This document shows, piece by piece, positions 37,502 to 49,404 of a DNA stretch of 64,000 nt. The position numbers and the translations under genes were made by a program. The number at the start of each line of letters is the position of its first letter. Position 1 is the stretch's first letter. This stretch comes from Cystobasidiopsis lactophilus (taxonomy: Eukaryota > Basidiomycota > Agaricostilbomycetes > Agaricostilbales > Chionosphaeraceae): assembly GCA_001599975.1 (NCBI GenBank), contig BCIO01000001.1:3262293-3326292 (forward strand), in the 5' to 3' direction. Under the pieces are notes generated by a model. It ran no database searches. It saw only the letters and a list, made by a program, of their open reading frames with translations, and was not told the DNA's origin.

Positions 37502-38924
37502 ATGCTGGCCATTGCTGCCTTGATCCTGGTAGGCCTCGCGGGCCTTGGAGAGGCCGAAAATGTGACACTTGACAATACTGCGTCCCTGATCCACTATGAC
37601 GGGAATTGGCTACCCGTGAGCGTGGCCAGTCGGCTCGTCTTCGTCTCCAATTTGACGTTCCTCTCAGCAAACTGGAGATGGCTATTATGGAGGATCGACT
37701 ACAAGCTGTACGGCCGTCGGATGTCAAGCGAACTGGACTTTCAGTGGCGTCGCCTGTGAGCGCCACAGTTCGCTCTGCCTCTTGAGGGCTCCTGCTGAGC
37801 CCCTCGACAGTCTCAATTCTAGCCGATCGGTATCAAGATCATGGCTCATTTGATGTCTACATCGACGGCGAGCTCGCCAGTTCTGGCGATAGCTGGTCAG
37901 CCGCGGCGTGGGAGTACGGGGCGAAGCAGTCCAGTTCCAGAATCTACTCAAGCCCTTCAGTGAGTTCATACCTCTCATCACTACGGCAGAAGATGCTTAT
38001 TTCCTGAGAAAGCTGGTCTCTGGACCTCACTCGGTCATGGTAAGCTTTGCCCCGAGTTTGCTTCGGAGACCTTCTGACACGAAGCGTTCAAAAGTACATC
38101 AACACTGGAGCGCTACCGAACAAATCAACCAACACCTTTATGGTGCGCTCCAGGGATCCTTCTCCAAGATTTTTCATCACCAAGAATGTGGCACGCAGGC
38201 GCTTGACGCTGTCGAAATTCAACCTGCATCGGACGCAAGCCCAGCGCCGGTCTCGCAAGATACTGCTTCATCTCTAGAAAAAACGGCAACTCCAAAAACC
38301 CAATCCAGCTCTTCGACTTCGGCGTCGACCACCTCTCGCCCGAATCCGGCGCCTCCAGTCCTAACTTCCCCGCCCGCTTTACCGTCCCATGCGACCTCAA
38401 GGCTCAGCTCTTCGTATAAGTTTGTTACTTCTGTCAAGACCTCTCAATCGAGCGCGATAGTTTTCAAGCCCGTACAATCCGCGGCTGGTGCGACCAAAGA
38501 CACGGGTTCATCTCAAAGCTCTGGCCTCTTGGTCGCAGTGATCCCAGTCGTCGCCCTCTCTGTACTAGTTCTGGTAGTGTACTACCTGTTCCGTCGCTCT
38601 CGGACTGCCACTGCGGCCCCAGCTATCGTCGTGTCGTCAAATGGCAGCTGCCGGGAATCTGCTCTAATCACATCTGATTCTTGGCACTCGTAAGTTAAAG
38701 CGCTTCATTTGAGCCTTCGGCCTGCTGACGCTCTGAACAGCTCTCCGAAGTCGCTTGTCGACCCTTCCGAATTCCAGAGCTCGGAATATCTGTCACAGCC
38801 CTGCCTACCGCCAACGACAATAACCGGATACGCCAAGACATCTAGTAGCTCCTCGACGACGACCCCTTCAACCCTTTCGAGCTCCACATCTTCTTCCTCT
38901 GGCCTGGCTCAAAGTGTCGTTTGA
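37502..38924 (+). CDS. Secreted/single-pass surface protein, galactose-binding-like ectodomain (paralogue 2)
   Basis: Signal peptide MLAIAALILVGLAGLGEA, then VTLDNTASLIHYDGNW, parallel to the first copy at 30.4 kb. Shared landmarks are YQDHGSFDVYIDGELASSG against SYQGHGSFSVAVDGTVVYNG, and YINTGALPNKSTNTFM followed by DAVEIQ against YKNTGNVGLESNGTTM followed by FDYVDV. A Ser/Thr/Pro stalk of about 110 residues precedes one helix (LLVAVIPVVALSVLVLVVYY) with RRSR after it. The cytosolic tail is longer than in copy 1 and very Ser/Thr-rich, ending GLAQSVV after an intron near 38690. Introns in the first third (37615-37820, 37955-38060) are only roughly placed. Confidence 0.7.
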
Positions 38925-39248
38925 ATCCCATGGGTTTCGCGCGTTCCGAGCGTCCGCTCGCATTTTGCTGCTTTGAGACGAGTGCACCTGCTGCGCACAA
39001 GGGTCCATAGAGCCAAGGAATGCGTTCATGGTGAGTTAATTCGGCTTCGCTCCCCGAGGACTTGGTTTCAATCGGGGCGGCTGAACAGCTTCCGAAACGT
39101 ACGCGACACCTCGAGTCGGCGTCGAGCAACAGCGTCGAGGCGACATGTAAAGCATCGAAAGGATTCCTTTCAGCGAAGGGACGACCACAGGCCGCTCCGC
39201 TGGTGGCAACATCGACGATCCATCAGCTTGTTTACCCACGCTCCAGAT

Positions 39249-39941
39249 ATGTCCAGTCGGGCTTTGACGATCCTGGGTCCCACAGATGTTGCGGACCCAA
39301 CGCCCACCTTTTCAAATTCGGAAGACGAGGATGACGACGGACTGGCAGAGTTCATCTTCATCATGCTCTTCATTGTTGCCCCTATCGTCTTCGGCATCGC
39401 ATCGGCCTTGGTCACCTGCTGCCTTGTTCGTCGCTGTCGGCGACGGCGGGCAGCGGCCAAGTCCATTCTCTTGGGCGATCTCGGTGGGGCCGGTGGCAAC
39501 CAGGCCACTCTCATCCATCCCGACTCTGCTGCGGGTCAATCTCTTCTCGTTCTTCCCATCAGTCTCCAACAAGAACAAGGATCTTCCAAGTCGATTCTCC
39601 ACGCGGCTCCAACGCCATCATCAACCCCGCTGTCTACCGCTTCTCCTCTGACCGCTGCAAATCTGCAAGGCAAGAGCTCGGCCTCCGAGCACTCTTTCAA
39701 GAGCAACAAAAGCAAGGCTCATCATCGAACTCTTGATTACGCGCCGTCGCCAATCTCCAGCCCTCCGCCTTCTTATACGTCTCGGACGCCCTCCACCAAG
39801 GCTCCGAGTTCTCGCCACCAAGCCTCTTCGGCAGCTGCGTCTTCATACTTGGGCGCTGGTTCTTCTTCTGCAGCTCCGTCTGCTTACTTGGGTTCTGGTC
39901 GGAGCTCTGGGTCTCGAAGCCTTTACTCTCATGCTCGATGA
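39249..39941 (+). CDS. Single-pass membrane protein with Ser-rich tail, 5' end uncertain
   Basis: From the ATG at 39249 the protein has a short acidic segment (FSNSEDEDDDGLAEF), one strong helix (FIFIMLFIVAPIVFGIASAL), a basic CCLVRRCRRRRAAAK stop-transfer, and a Ser/Ala-rich cytosolic tail with near-repeats SSYLGAGSSSA and SAYLGSGRSSG. It resembles the membrane-plus-tail part of the two neighbouring surface proteins but lacks their ectodomain. An upstream exon is possible: the frame stays open to about 38973, and a good intron (GTGAGT..GAACAG, about 39034-39090) would place an ATG at 39024 in frame, adding an Arg-rich segment. Function unknown. Confidence 0.55.
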   Translation: MSSRALTILGPTDVADPTPTFSNSEDEDDDGLAEFIFIMLFIVAPIVFGIASALVTCCLVRRCRRRRAAAKSILLGDLGGAGGNQATLIHPDSAAGQSLLVLPISLQQEQGSSKSILHAAPTPSSTPLSTASPLTAANLQGKSSASEHSFKSNKSKAHHRTLDYAPSPISSPPPSYTSRTPSTKAPSSRHQASSAAASSYLGAGSSSAAPSAYLGSGRSSGSRSLYSHAR

Positions 39942-40334
39942 CCGAGACCGAACGCCCTCTGTCCTGACGCCTTCTCACCATCCCTTCGGTGACACTTCTT
40001 CCTCATGTCTCTGGTGAGCTCTCATGCCCTTAGACTGTGCAAGAGCGACGTCTCAAGTCTAGCGGTAGACATTGGCTATCGGTGGCGACCTCGTCCTCCA
40101 GAGATCTCCTCTGTCGACCATCATTCATATTACATCAACTTGTTATAGCTTGCCAATCGTTTCTGTAGAGTTGGAATGTTCAGATTGGACCAGATGTCTT
40201 TGCAAGTCAATGTTGCCTGGAAGGATGCGCTGTTAGCGGGGTTGTTGCTCGTCGGCGTCGGGTCTTTTGCCCTGTTGACCACTGTGACCATTTAAAGCCG
40301 CTTCAGTAGCTGCAGACACACTCAAGCATTCGCC
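39942..40334. other. Intergenic region, mannosidase promoter
   Basis: About 390 bp between the short membrane protein and the mannosidase, same strand. No credible coding exon, repeat or RNA gene seen. Confidence 0.5.
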
Positions 40335-43300
40335 ATGAGCTATTCTAAGACGTTCCACGGCGAGCCCAAGGCGGCGCACTTTAAGGCGAGCCCAGGTCTC
40401 CCGTCTCCCTCAGCTGCTTCCCAAAGCTGACTTGTTGGCCCAGAACATCACGCTTGACCGGTTTGATCGCTTTGAAGGCGGCGACTTTGGCGTGACGGCG
40501 GCCCTGTTCGCGGACCGCAGCGATGCGCCATCTGTCCTCTCCATGTCCGTCTGGGCCGCACCGGGCCTCACCAAGCCGACCTTCGACGAAGCGGTTGCTG
40601 CTAAGGATTGGAAGCCACTCGCTAAGGGCCATGAGTTTGGCCCGTCTTGGTCCAACCACTGGGTCAAGATGACGATCAAGTGCGTCCGCCCTCCACACCT
40701 ATTTGCTCGGGCTGGAGCTTATGCCGCGGTGTTGCCGTCACAGGGTTCCTAAGAGCTGGTCCTCTTACGAGCGAGTCCAACTGGAGTTCGATCCCAGGTG
40801 CGCTTCCTTGCGTCGTGCTGCTGCCCATGCGCATTGGCCTCACTGAACGTGCCTGGTGCCGACGTACAGCTGCGAGGCCATGATCTTCAACACTGAAGGA
40901 TTGCCTCTGCAAGCCCTCACTGGCGGCTTTGATCGAGACCGCAGGGTGGAGCACATCTTGGACGCCAAAGCTCGCTCTTTCACCCATACGGTGTGTCTGA
41001 GCCCATCTCCGTCTAGAAGCTCGCTTTAGTCTTACCCTTCTTGTCCGAAATGAAGATCTATCTTGAGTGAGGCGGTTTCCTCGTTGTCAGCTGAACCTTG
41101 TGTGCTGATCGCTGAACCCTTGCCTCCACCAGAGTGACTTGTAACGCCATGTTCGGCCTGACCCAGTTCAAAGGCGACTCGGGCTATGACAACCGAAAGT
41201 TCAAGCTCAACACGGCTGATCTCGTGGCTCCTCGTATGGAAGCCTGGCACATGCTTTGGGTGAGCGAGTTTCCTTATCATGCCCATTCGTCCCGCTGAAA
41301 CATATCTGCAGGACTTCCGAATTCTGAAAGAGGTGCGTTCTTGATCTCTAATAAATGCAGAACTTTCTGAGAGATAAGCGTCCAGATGGCTCGGGAGCTG
41401 TCGGACAACACGCCACTCCAGCGCAAGGCGTTTGGGGTGGCGAACGAGATCTGCAACCTTTTCCGAGCCGACGACATGTCCACCATTGCGCTGTGTCGCA
41501 AAGAGGCCGAGAAGGTGTTCGGCGCCAACTGGCAGGCCACGGGCGGCGACATCTACAATCAGCCCTCGGAAAACTACGCCCAGGTGTACGCTATGTCCAA
41601 CTGCCACATTGACACGGCTTGGCTCTGGCCTTTCAGCGCCACCCAGCAGAAGATCGCGAGATCCTGGTCAACTCAGATAGGTAAGTCAAGCCGCCGCTGG
41701 AGAGTTCAATCAGGCCTTGAACCTTGAAGCCAGATCTGATGGAGCGCTACCCGGAGCATCGCTTTGTCGCATCTCAAGCGCAGCAGTACAAGTGGCTCGA
41801 GCAGCTCTATCCGGCACTGTTTGACAAGGTGCGCGACAAGATCGCTTCGGGCCAGTTCCAGACCATCGGCGGCTGCTGGGTCGAGATGTGAGTGGGCCCC
41901 CGTCGTCTGAGACCTGTTGAGCTCAGTGTGGTATTCCCCCCTTGCAGGGACACCAACATGCCATCCGGCGAGGCGCTCTGCCGGCAGTTCATCTTTGGCC
42001 AGCGCTATTTCAAGAGCAGGTTTGGCAAATACTGCGAGACCTTTTGGCTGCCCGACAGCTTTGGCTATGCCTCGCAGCTCCCTCAGCTCGCTCGTCTGGC
42101 GGGCATGCAGCACTTTTTCACCCAGAAGCTCAGCTGGTCTCAGTTTAACAACTGTGTGTCTCCCTCTTTGGCTTGCGCTCATATACTTGCATGCTGACGA
42201 CGACCAAAGTCCCGCACACCACCTTTAATTGGGTTGGAATCGATGGCAGCAAGATTCTAACCCACATGGTGCGGTGCCGGAGCCCTTTCGATGATCCCAA
42301 CCCTCGCTCACCTTTCGTTTAGCCTCCTGTAAACACATACACCGCGCAAGCCACGCTAAGAGATGTCAAGGACAGCGTTTCGGCCCACAAGAGCTTGGAG
42401 CAGTCCGACTTGGCCTTGCTGCCCTTCGGCAATGGCGATGGCGGCGGAGGAGCTGTTGCACCTATGCTCGAAAACCTGCGCCGCATCCGTGCCGCCGCCG
42501 ACCAATCTCGAGATCTCCCCAAGGTTGTGATGGGCCCCTCTGTGGAGGACCTATTCAAGCAGATTCTCAAGACCACCGACAACGGCAAGAACCTCGTCAC
42601 CTGGACCGGCGAGCTCTACCTGGAGTATCATCGTGGCACCTACACATCGCACGGCAGCATCAAGAACCACAACCGCCGCTCGGAGGACTTGCTACGCGAA
42701 ATCGAGCTGGTCGCCACGATCGCCTGCTTGAACGGCAGCCTGGACGAGAACGGAAAGGCCTACGTTTACCCCAAGGATGACATTGACGCTCTTTGGGAAG
42801 ACCTGGTGAGACCTCTCTACTCGATCTAAGCTCCGTCTGAGAGCTGATTTGTCGATCCAGCTCCTCTGCCAATTCCACGACGTTTTGCCGGGCAGCGCCA
42901 TCGAAATTGTTTACGAAGATGCGGAGAAGGTATATTGCTTCTATCCTGTCAAACCGACGAGAGCTGAATCAGCGCAGATCTACGCCAGCATCGCTCGTCG
43001 CGGTCGCACGCTCTTCGAGAAGGCGCTGACCGCTCTGCATCCCGACAGCTCTTGGGATCTTTCTCGGCAATGCCAATTGTCAGAGTTTGAAGGCATCAAC
43101 ACAATCCCCGGCCCCCGGTTCGAGATTGTGCAGCTGCCTACCGTGCCTTTGGGAAGCAAGATGGACTTCCAAAAAATGGCGAACGGCGCTCTGGTGGCGA
43201 TGATGGACGAAGGCACCGGCGTTGCTGTGCCAGTGGCGACGAGCGGTCTTAACATTCCGACGATCACCATGCAAGCGAGCGGGGATGTGCTCCTAGCCAA

Positions 43301-44775
43301 CGAGAGCCTCAGCGTCACCATCTCCAAGAAGGGCCGAATCACCAGCATTGTTGACATCGAGCAAGCGCGTGAGCTTTTGGACTCGACCTCTACGGCGGGC
43401 TTTGTCATTTTCCAGGACCGGCCAATCAATTATGATGCCTGTGAGCCGATTGGCTAGATGTCAAACGCTCAAGCTGATTCTGGCCTTCTTCGGCTTGGCA
43501 GGGGATGGTGCGTCGTGATCGGACTGACTTAGGACGTTCACTGAGTGCTTTACAGTTGATGTTTTCCATCTTGAGACGCCCCAGCAGCTCGAGGGCACCG
43601 TCGATGTCATCTCCGGCGGGCCACTGCGCGCCTCTGCTGTCCTGAAGTACACCTACGGCGACTCCACAATTCAGACCACCATTTCGCTTGACGCAACGCC
43701 GACAAGCGATGGTCTTGCCGCATCCCCGCTGAGTCTGATCCGCTTCGAGAACACCGTGGACTGGCACTCGCAACATGTCGTCCTCAAGTTTCAGCTCCCG
43801 CTCGCCATTCGCAGCGACGCCGCCATCTATGATACGCAGTTTGGCGTCATCACAAGGCCGACGCACCGTAACACCACTTGGGACGCTGCCAAGTTCGAAG
43901 TCTGCGCGCACAAGTTTGCTGATCTGTCAGAATTTGGCTATGGCGTTGCCCTCATCAACAACAACAAGTAGTGAGCAGCACACTCTCCATCCGTTCTTGG
44001 GTGCGTCTCTGAGCGACAAGCTTCTCTAGCGGGTACTCGACGGCTGGCAACGTAATGAGGCTGTCGCTGCTTCGCGGCGCCACCTATCCCGATCGCCATC
44101 AAGACCAAGGCACCGTGAGGGAGTTTTGCGCGGCGGCCTTCTTGGACCAAACTGACATGACAATCGCAGCACCTCTTTGATTTTGCCGTCTATCCTCATC
44201 GGGGTCACTTCCACCAGTCGGATGTGCCCAAGGTCGCGCGGCGTAAGTCTCGCCCGACCCATTGCCTTTCTTCCCAAGCCAGACTCTAACTCTCAAATCA
44301 CACAGATTTCAACACTCCGATCAAGATTCGCAAGGCAGGCGAGAAAGCGTCGGCAGGAGCAGCTGCTGTCCACGGCCCCATCGAGCTCGTCGGCTCTCCC
44401 AATGTCGTCCTGGAGACCATCAAGCGCGGCGACAACGACGATTTCTCGACCAAAGCGAGCGAGCAGAGCGTCGTCATGCGCTTCTTCGACTGCTACGGAG
44501 GCAGTGGCACCGGCGAGGTCCAGCTGTGAGTGGCAAATCCTCTCGATCCGCGTATTCGCTGCTGAACCTCGGTCGCTCCCAGCCAATTCCCTGTAACGAA
44601 AGCTAGCATTGTGGACCTACTCGAGCGCGAGATCGAGGAGATTGATGTCAAGAAGGCGAAAGGACCGGCCACCAAGCACACCTTCAACATTTCCCTCAAG
44701 CCCTTCGAAGTCCTTACCGTCAAGGTCTGGCTTCAACAGGCCGAGACGGATGCGGGCTGGGTCAAGATCGATTAA
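40335..44775 (+). CDS. AMS1: Alpha-mannosidase, GH38, AMS1-like
   Basis: Vacuolar/cytosolic alpha-mannosidase that degrades free oligomannosides. Early part: [20 protein letters not shown] and [16 protein letters not shown]. The GH38 core has [19 protein letters not shown] (zinc His-x-Asp), [40 protein letters not shown] with the family nucleophile Asp, [31 protein letters not shown] and NNRR-like [15 protein letters not shown]. The beta-sandwich end includes [65 protein letters not shown] and the closing [19 protein letters not shown]. About fifteen exons. The [20 protein letters not shown] start can only be joined to the core by a very short (31 nt) intron, so exon 1 is uncertain. Confidence 0.88.
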
Positions 44776-45312
44776 AAGATAAACGCTCAACGAGCACCTG
44801 TACATAAAAACACTCCAGTGGCCAACCAAGCGCTGCGCATAAGCGCCCAAACTTTCTTCCAGCGAGGCAAGCCTCTGGATATTGCAATCTGAGGGGTTAG
44901 GAGTGGATCTACAAAGCAGGGTTTGATTTTGGAAAGGGGTGTGGTTTCCGCAAAAAAATGAGGCCGCAAAAAGCAAACGAGTGTGGTGTTTTTGAAGCGC
45001 CGCAAACCCTGTAAGGAGTAATGGAGACAAGGGGGAAAGATAGATGGAGGACGAAAAAGTGGAACGGAACTGCATGGAAACAAGAAGAGGGGGGAACCAA
45101 ATTACAAGCCCAAGATCTGGCTGGGGATTTTTTTTTGTTGCTTTTTGTGGTTTTGGTGGCGAAAGACGATCACGACGAGGTGGGCCCCAGGCCTCTTTCT
45201 TCCTCTTAATAAAGGTTGGAAGGCGCTTAGTCGAGGAGTGGAGTCGACCAAGGCCCGGAAAAAGAAAGGGGTGGGTATATTATTAAAGGCCCGCTTTTGG
45301 GGGCAAGAACTC
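44776..45312. other. Convergent 3' region
   Basis: About 540 bp between two stop codons. It is rich in G and A runs on the + strand, with a run of T near 45128. No gene or repeat seen; it should hold both 3' UTRs. Confidence 0.6.
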
Positions 45313-46381
45313 TTAGGCGAAGAGCCAGTTGGCGTCGGAGCCTCCAGCAGCGACACTGTGTGAAAAGCGAGAGATAAGCAAAACCGAATTTAGATGCCGA
45401 GCCGTAATTAAAACGCACGGCATGCCGAGGGGGAGACCCCAGGGCGCGGCAGTGGCAGCAGTGGGAAAGCCGCGGCCCATCATGTTGTTGAGGCTGGCCT
45501 GGTGCTGCTGTTGCTGCTGCTGGTGCTGCATGGAGAGCGCCATGAGGTAGTTGACGTCGACGACGGGCAGTCCTCCCGAGCCAGGGAAGTTGGCAGGCGG
45601 GGAGGTCGAGTTCAAAGCGGGGGCGGCGTGGCCTCCCATCTTGTCGGCAAAGACGTTTCCGAAACCCTGCTGGAGCTGAGGGTACTGGAAAGCCTGAGGG
45701 GCGTTGTTGCCGGCGGGCTGGGAGATGGGGATAGCCGCGGAGGTCGTGGAGGTCTCCACAAAGGATCCATTGGTGCTGGAGGGCGTGCCGATGAGGGACG
45801 AGGCAGCCTCGGAGGATGAAACAATCGAATGTTCACGGGGGCGGCCAGCGGAGAGGGGCAGCTGGCTGGTGACGGGCGAAGACGAAGCGGAGACGGGGGT
45901 CATGCCGAGACGGGCTCGCAGCTCGTTCAACTCTTGACGGAGAGCGTCGTTCTGGTTGATGAGCGACTGCTCGCGAGCGGTGGCGGTCTGGACGTATTCG
46001 AGAGCTGAAACACAGTAACGCTCAGAATTGGCGCCCGCCCGCACCTTCCAAGGAAAGCTTACATTTGGCGACGATGACCGACTTGGAGGGGCGCTTGACG
46101 TTGGCCATGTTGGGCAAGGCGCCGGCCAGATCCAGGAAGCGTCCGTTCAGGCTCTCGCGACGGGCGCGCTCGACGGCGTTGTGGGTGGCGCGGCGTTCAG
46201 CAGTCGAGGGAGGGCGGCGCGACTTGCGCTTGGGCTGGGAGGCACCCAGTTCCAAGGCGTCGTCGCCGTCGTCGAAGTGCTGAAAGCTGCCGTCGTCGGT
46301 GGGCGAGGACTGCTCGGAGATAGGCGAGGGCGAGTCGTTGGGGAGGGCGGGCATGGTGTTGACGGCTTCGAAGGAGAACAT
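45313..46381 (-). CDS. bHLH transcription factor, basidiomycete class
   Basis: Nuclear E-box-binding factor. The first exon gives an acidic, Ser/Pro-rich start (MFSFEAVNTMPALP), a basic KRKSRRPPS patch and the basic region-helix 1 ERRATHNAVERARRESLNGR, then FLDLAGALPNMANVKRPSKS. The His, Glu and Arg positions match class B factors that bind CACGTG. After an intron (about 46004-46062) helix 2 continues SALEYVQTATAREQSLINQN and a Leu/Arg coiled extension ALRQELNELRARLGM. The rest is Ser/Pro/Gln-rich with a short polyglutamine run and an intron before the last exon, which ends VAAGGSDANWLFA. Targets unknown. Confidence 0.88.
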
Positions 46382-46664
46382 CTTGTTTTATTGGGGTGGG
46401 CAGCAGCTGGTGACTAGCAACAGAATCTTGGGCGTGTGTGGGACTTGGACAATGGCCAGAATGACGGAGGCGAAAGGCAATGGGGGGTCTTGACTACTCT
46501 GAGACAGGTGCACAGAGGGGGTCAAGGTCCGACGCTTCGGTGTCGCTGGGATAAGGCGAAAGGTCCTCTTCTGCTCAGTGGCAAGGCTGTGGGCGGCCGG
46601 GACGTTAGCAGGGTGCAGCCGGAGCGCAAGGAAAGCAGGACAGAGGCGCACCAGTTGTTTTTAA

Positions 46665-46943
46665 TCGCTTGAGGGGTCACCGGGAATCGAAAGATCGCCG
46701 AGAAAGATCGCAAGTTCGCTGGTATGGTCGCTGGAAGAGGCACAGATTGAGGTCGCGAGCCTGTTGGAAGCCATGCCGAGTCAGCAAACGGCGCTGGCGG
46801 ACTTGGGAGAGCAGCTCGAGCAGAGGCGTTTGCGGGGACTCAAAAACGCCCTTTCGCTAGCGACTCCGCCCTCTTGTGCGCTACTTACAGAGCTCAAGCG
46901 TAACCTAATGCTGGCGAGGAGGAGGGGCGGGAGGGGGTGGTAA
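46665..46943 (+). CDS. Possible small gene or terminal exon, unrecognised
   Basis: A 92-codon stop-free frame ends with TAA at 46941. It reads like a helical protein: KIASSLVWSLEEAQIEVASL, LEAMPSQQTALADLGEQLEQ, RRLRGLKNALSLATPPS and LLTELKRNLMLARRRGGRGW. The only in-frame ATG is at 46773, giving 56 residues, so either the protein is small or the frame is a last exon whose first exon lies further left, where an ATG at 46452 (MARMTEAKGNGG) precedes weak donor sites. Composition is unlike the surrounding promoter DNA. No family recognised. Confidence 0.3.
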   Translation, partial: SLEGSPGIERSPRKIASSLVWSLEEAQIEVASLLEAMPSQQTALADLGEQLEQRRLRGLKNALSLATPPSCALLTELKRNLMLARRRGGRGW

Positions 46944-47150
46944 AAACCAAGTCGCTGTTGCTGGAAAGGAGCGAAGCAATCAAGTCGTGCTGAGGGACCC
47001 CCCTTCGCTTCGGGCCGCTCTGAGGGACGACATCCTCGCCTCAAAAAAGGTTCCAGCCTGTGGTTCTCTGCGCTCGTTACGCGCTGCCAAGCGCTGCCAT
47101 CCTTTTCCTCCGCCCAATCCTCCTGCTCTCATTGGACGCCACAAAAAATC

Positions 47151-49207
47151 ATGCAGAGGGCTTTCGCCAAGCGCGCCTACGCCACCGTTGTCTCGCCGAG
47201 CTTCTTTCCTGGCGAGCCTGCTCAGCCTCAAATAAACACTGCTTCGGTTCGCTGCCCTTGTCTCATTATGATCTGGCCAGATCTGTGTTCTGGTTGCATT
47301 GGTGCTCAAAGTTTGTGCTTGCATAAAGATTCCTGGGCCACTGTCGAAAGAAGCCAGCGCTTCTATCGGTTCCTTTCAAGACCCTCGCGTGCACATTGTT
47401 TGCGCCTCTGTTTGCCCTATAGAAATGTCAGAACGCTAAACAATAGCATTCAAGGTCATCGCTGACTACGCGAAGAGTATTGGAAATTATTTGGTCGACG
47501 TTGATGGCAACTCTTTCCTCGATGTTTACGCTCAAATTGCGTCCATCCCCTTGGGCTACAATCACCCTGTTCTAGCGAAAGCGATGCAGTCTGAAGAGGT
47601 CATCTCATCAATAATCAACCGGCCGTCTTTGGCGCTCTTTCCTGGCAAAGATTGTGCGGGCCAAACCTCTTAAACCTCCGAGGCTGGCTGATCTCATCTT
47701 CCTAATCGTTGATAGGGGCATCTACTATCAATGCTGGACTGCTTTCGGTCGCGCCAAAGGGCCTGGACCAGATCTTCACCCAAATGTGCGGATCCTGCGC
47801 AAACGAGGGCGCAATGAAGGCCGCCTTCTTCGCTTACAAGGCGCGCGAGCGGGGCGAAGGAGTTGGGTTCAGCGCAGAAGAGATGAACTCGTGCCTGCGC
47901 AACGAGTCGCCTGGCTCGCCCGACCTCAGCGTGCTCTCCTTCCAATCAGCCTTCCACGGCCGACTCTTGGGTTCTCTGTCTGCCACCAGGTTCGTGACTC
48001 TGTGCACTTCCAAAGACTATTCCATCCAAATTCTCATGCTCGTCTGCCAAGGACAGGTCGAAAGGTCGGTGCTCTGCTCATTGAGCAATTTTGTGGCTTA
48101 AATTAATGGCCGGACCGCAGCTCTCCACAAAGTCGACGTGCCCTCCTTCAAGTGGCCCGCGGTTCCTTGGCCCGCAGTCAAATACCCCTTCAGCGAGAAC
48201 CAATCTGACAACCGCAAGGCGGAAGACGTGACCTTGGCCGAGGTGGAAGAGACCATCGTGACCCTCAAGAGCACCAAGCCGGTCGCCGCTGTGATTGTGG
48301 AGCCGGTCCAAGCAGAAGGAGGCGACAACCACGCCTCGCCTTACTTCTTCAACGGCCTGCGCGAGCTCACCAAAAAACATGGCGTCTACTTCATTGTCGA
48401 CGAGGTCCAGGTTTGGACCTTGGCTTGCTTTGCCCAAGCTCGAGCTGATGCAAAGGACCAACAGACTGGTGTTGGCGCGACTGGCACCTTCTGGGCTCAC
48501 GACAAGTGGCAGCTCACCTCACCTCCTGACTTTGTGACCTTCTCCAAGAAGTTTCAAGCTGCCGGCTTGTGAGTCGATTTTGTGACCTGCTTGGGGAGAC
48601 AGAGTTCAAAGCGGGCCGTGCGCCAGCTTTCACGCTCCTGAGACCCGTGCGAATCTGCCCTACCGAAACTTTGTGCGTCGTGCCACCCACTAAGCTTGCT
48701 CAGACCCGTTCTCACGAGAGCCGATCACAGAACACTTGGGTCGGAGACCCGGTCAGAGGTAAAGCTCGCCCTTACCATCAAACTAGACCTTCGCTTATTA
48801 GAGTCGATGCCAGCCTACCTCGCCAAGTCGATCCTGGAAGTGATCAAGAAGGACCAATTGGTCGAGTCCACCGCTCGCGTCGGCGCCCAGCTCTACTCTG
48901 GCCTGGACGCGCTCTCGAAAGGTGTGGCAAAGGGCAAGGCGCTCAACCTGCGCGGCGAAGGCATGGGCACGTTTATCGCGTTCGACTGCGCTTCGCCGGA
49001 GAAGAGGGACGCTTTCCTGACCAAGATGCGCTCGGCCGGAGTCAACATGGGTGAGCCTCGCTCCTGTAAAGCTCGACTGGAAGCTTAAGGTGTACACCAG
49101 CGGGATGTGGCGACGCTGCTGTTCGTCTTAGGCCAATGCTGGTGTTCCAGGAGAAGCACGCCAATGTGCTCTTGTCAAAAATGGAGGAGGTCTTCAAGGA
49201 TATATAG
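47151..49207 (+). CDS. UGA1: 4-aminobutyrate aminotransferase
   Basis: PLP-dependent GABA transaminase making succinate semialdehyde and glutamate from GABA and 2-oxoglutarate. Presequence-like start MQRAFAKRAYATVVSPSFFP suggests mitochondria. Motifs: DYAKSIGNYLVDVDGNSFLD, VYAQIASIPLGYNHPVLAKA, IINRPSLALFPGKD, CGSCANEGAMKAAFFAYKAR, LSFQSAFHGRLLGSLSATR, VAAVIVEPVQAEGGDNHASP, YFIVDEVQ (PLP Asp), the Schiff-base Lys in FVTFSKKFQAAG, and LNLRGEGMGTFIAFD. It ends EEVFKDI at 49207. About nine exons; small introns near 47245, 47660, 47990, 48410, 48570 and 49050. The gene shares direction with the ATP synthase subunit e gene 197 bp downstream. Confidence 0.93.
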
Positions 49208-49404
49208 AACGGGTACATCTTTGCATGCTGATCACTATGAGGGTGCTGTATGAGGACTTGCTGTCGGTGGCGTCGAAGTCAACACCGCGAGTACTTCGCC
49301 TGCCGCTCTCACCCGCCAACTTTTCCTTGAGCTGAGCAGCCAACACAACCGCACCCGGCTCCACGCTCAGGCACTCTCCGTCACCAGACAAGGACAGCTT
49401 TCCA

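Noticed and set aside
37152-37766. 204-codon minus-strand frame before surface-protein paralogue 2
   Set aside because: Overlaps a well-supported signal-peptide exon on the other strand and has no motif.
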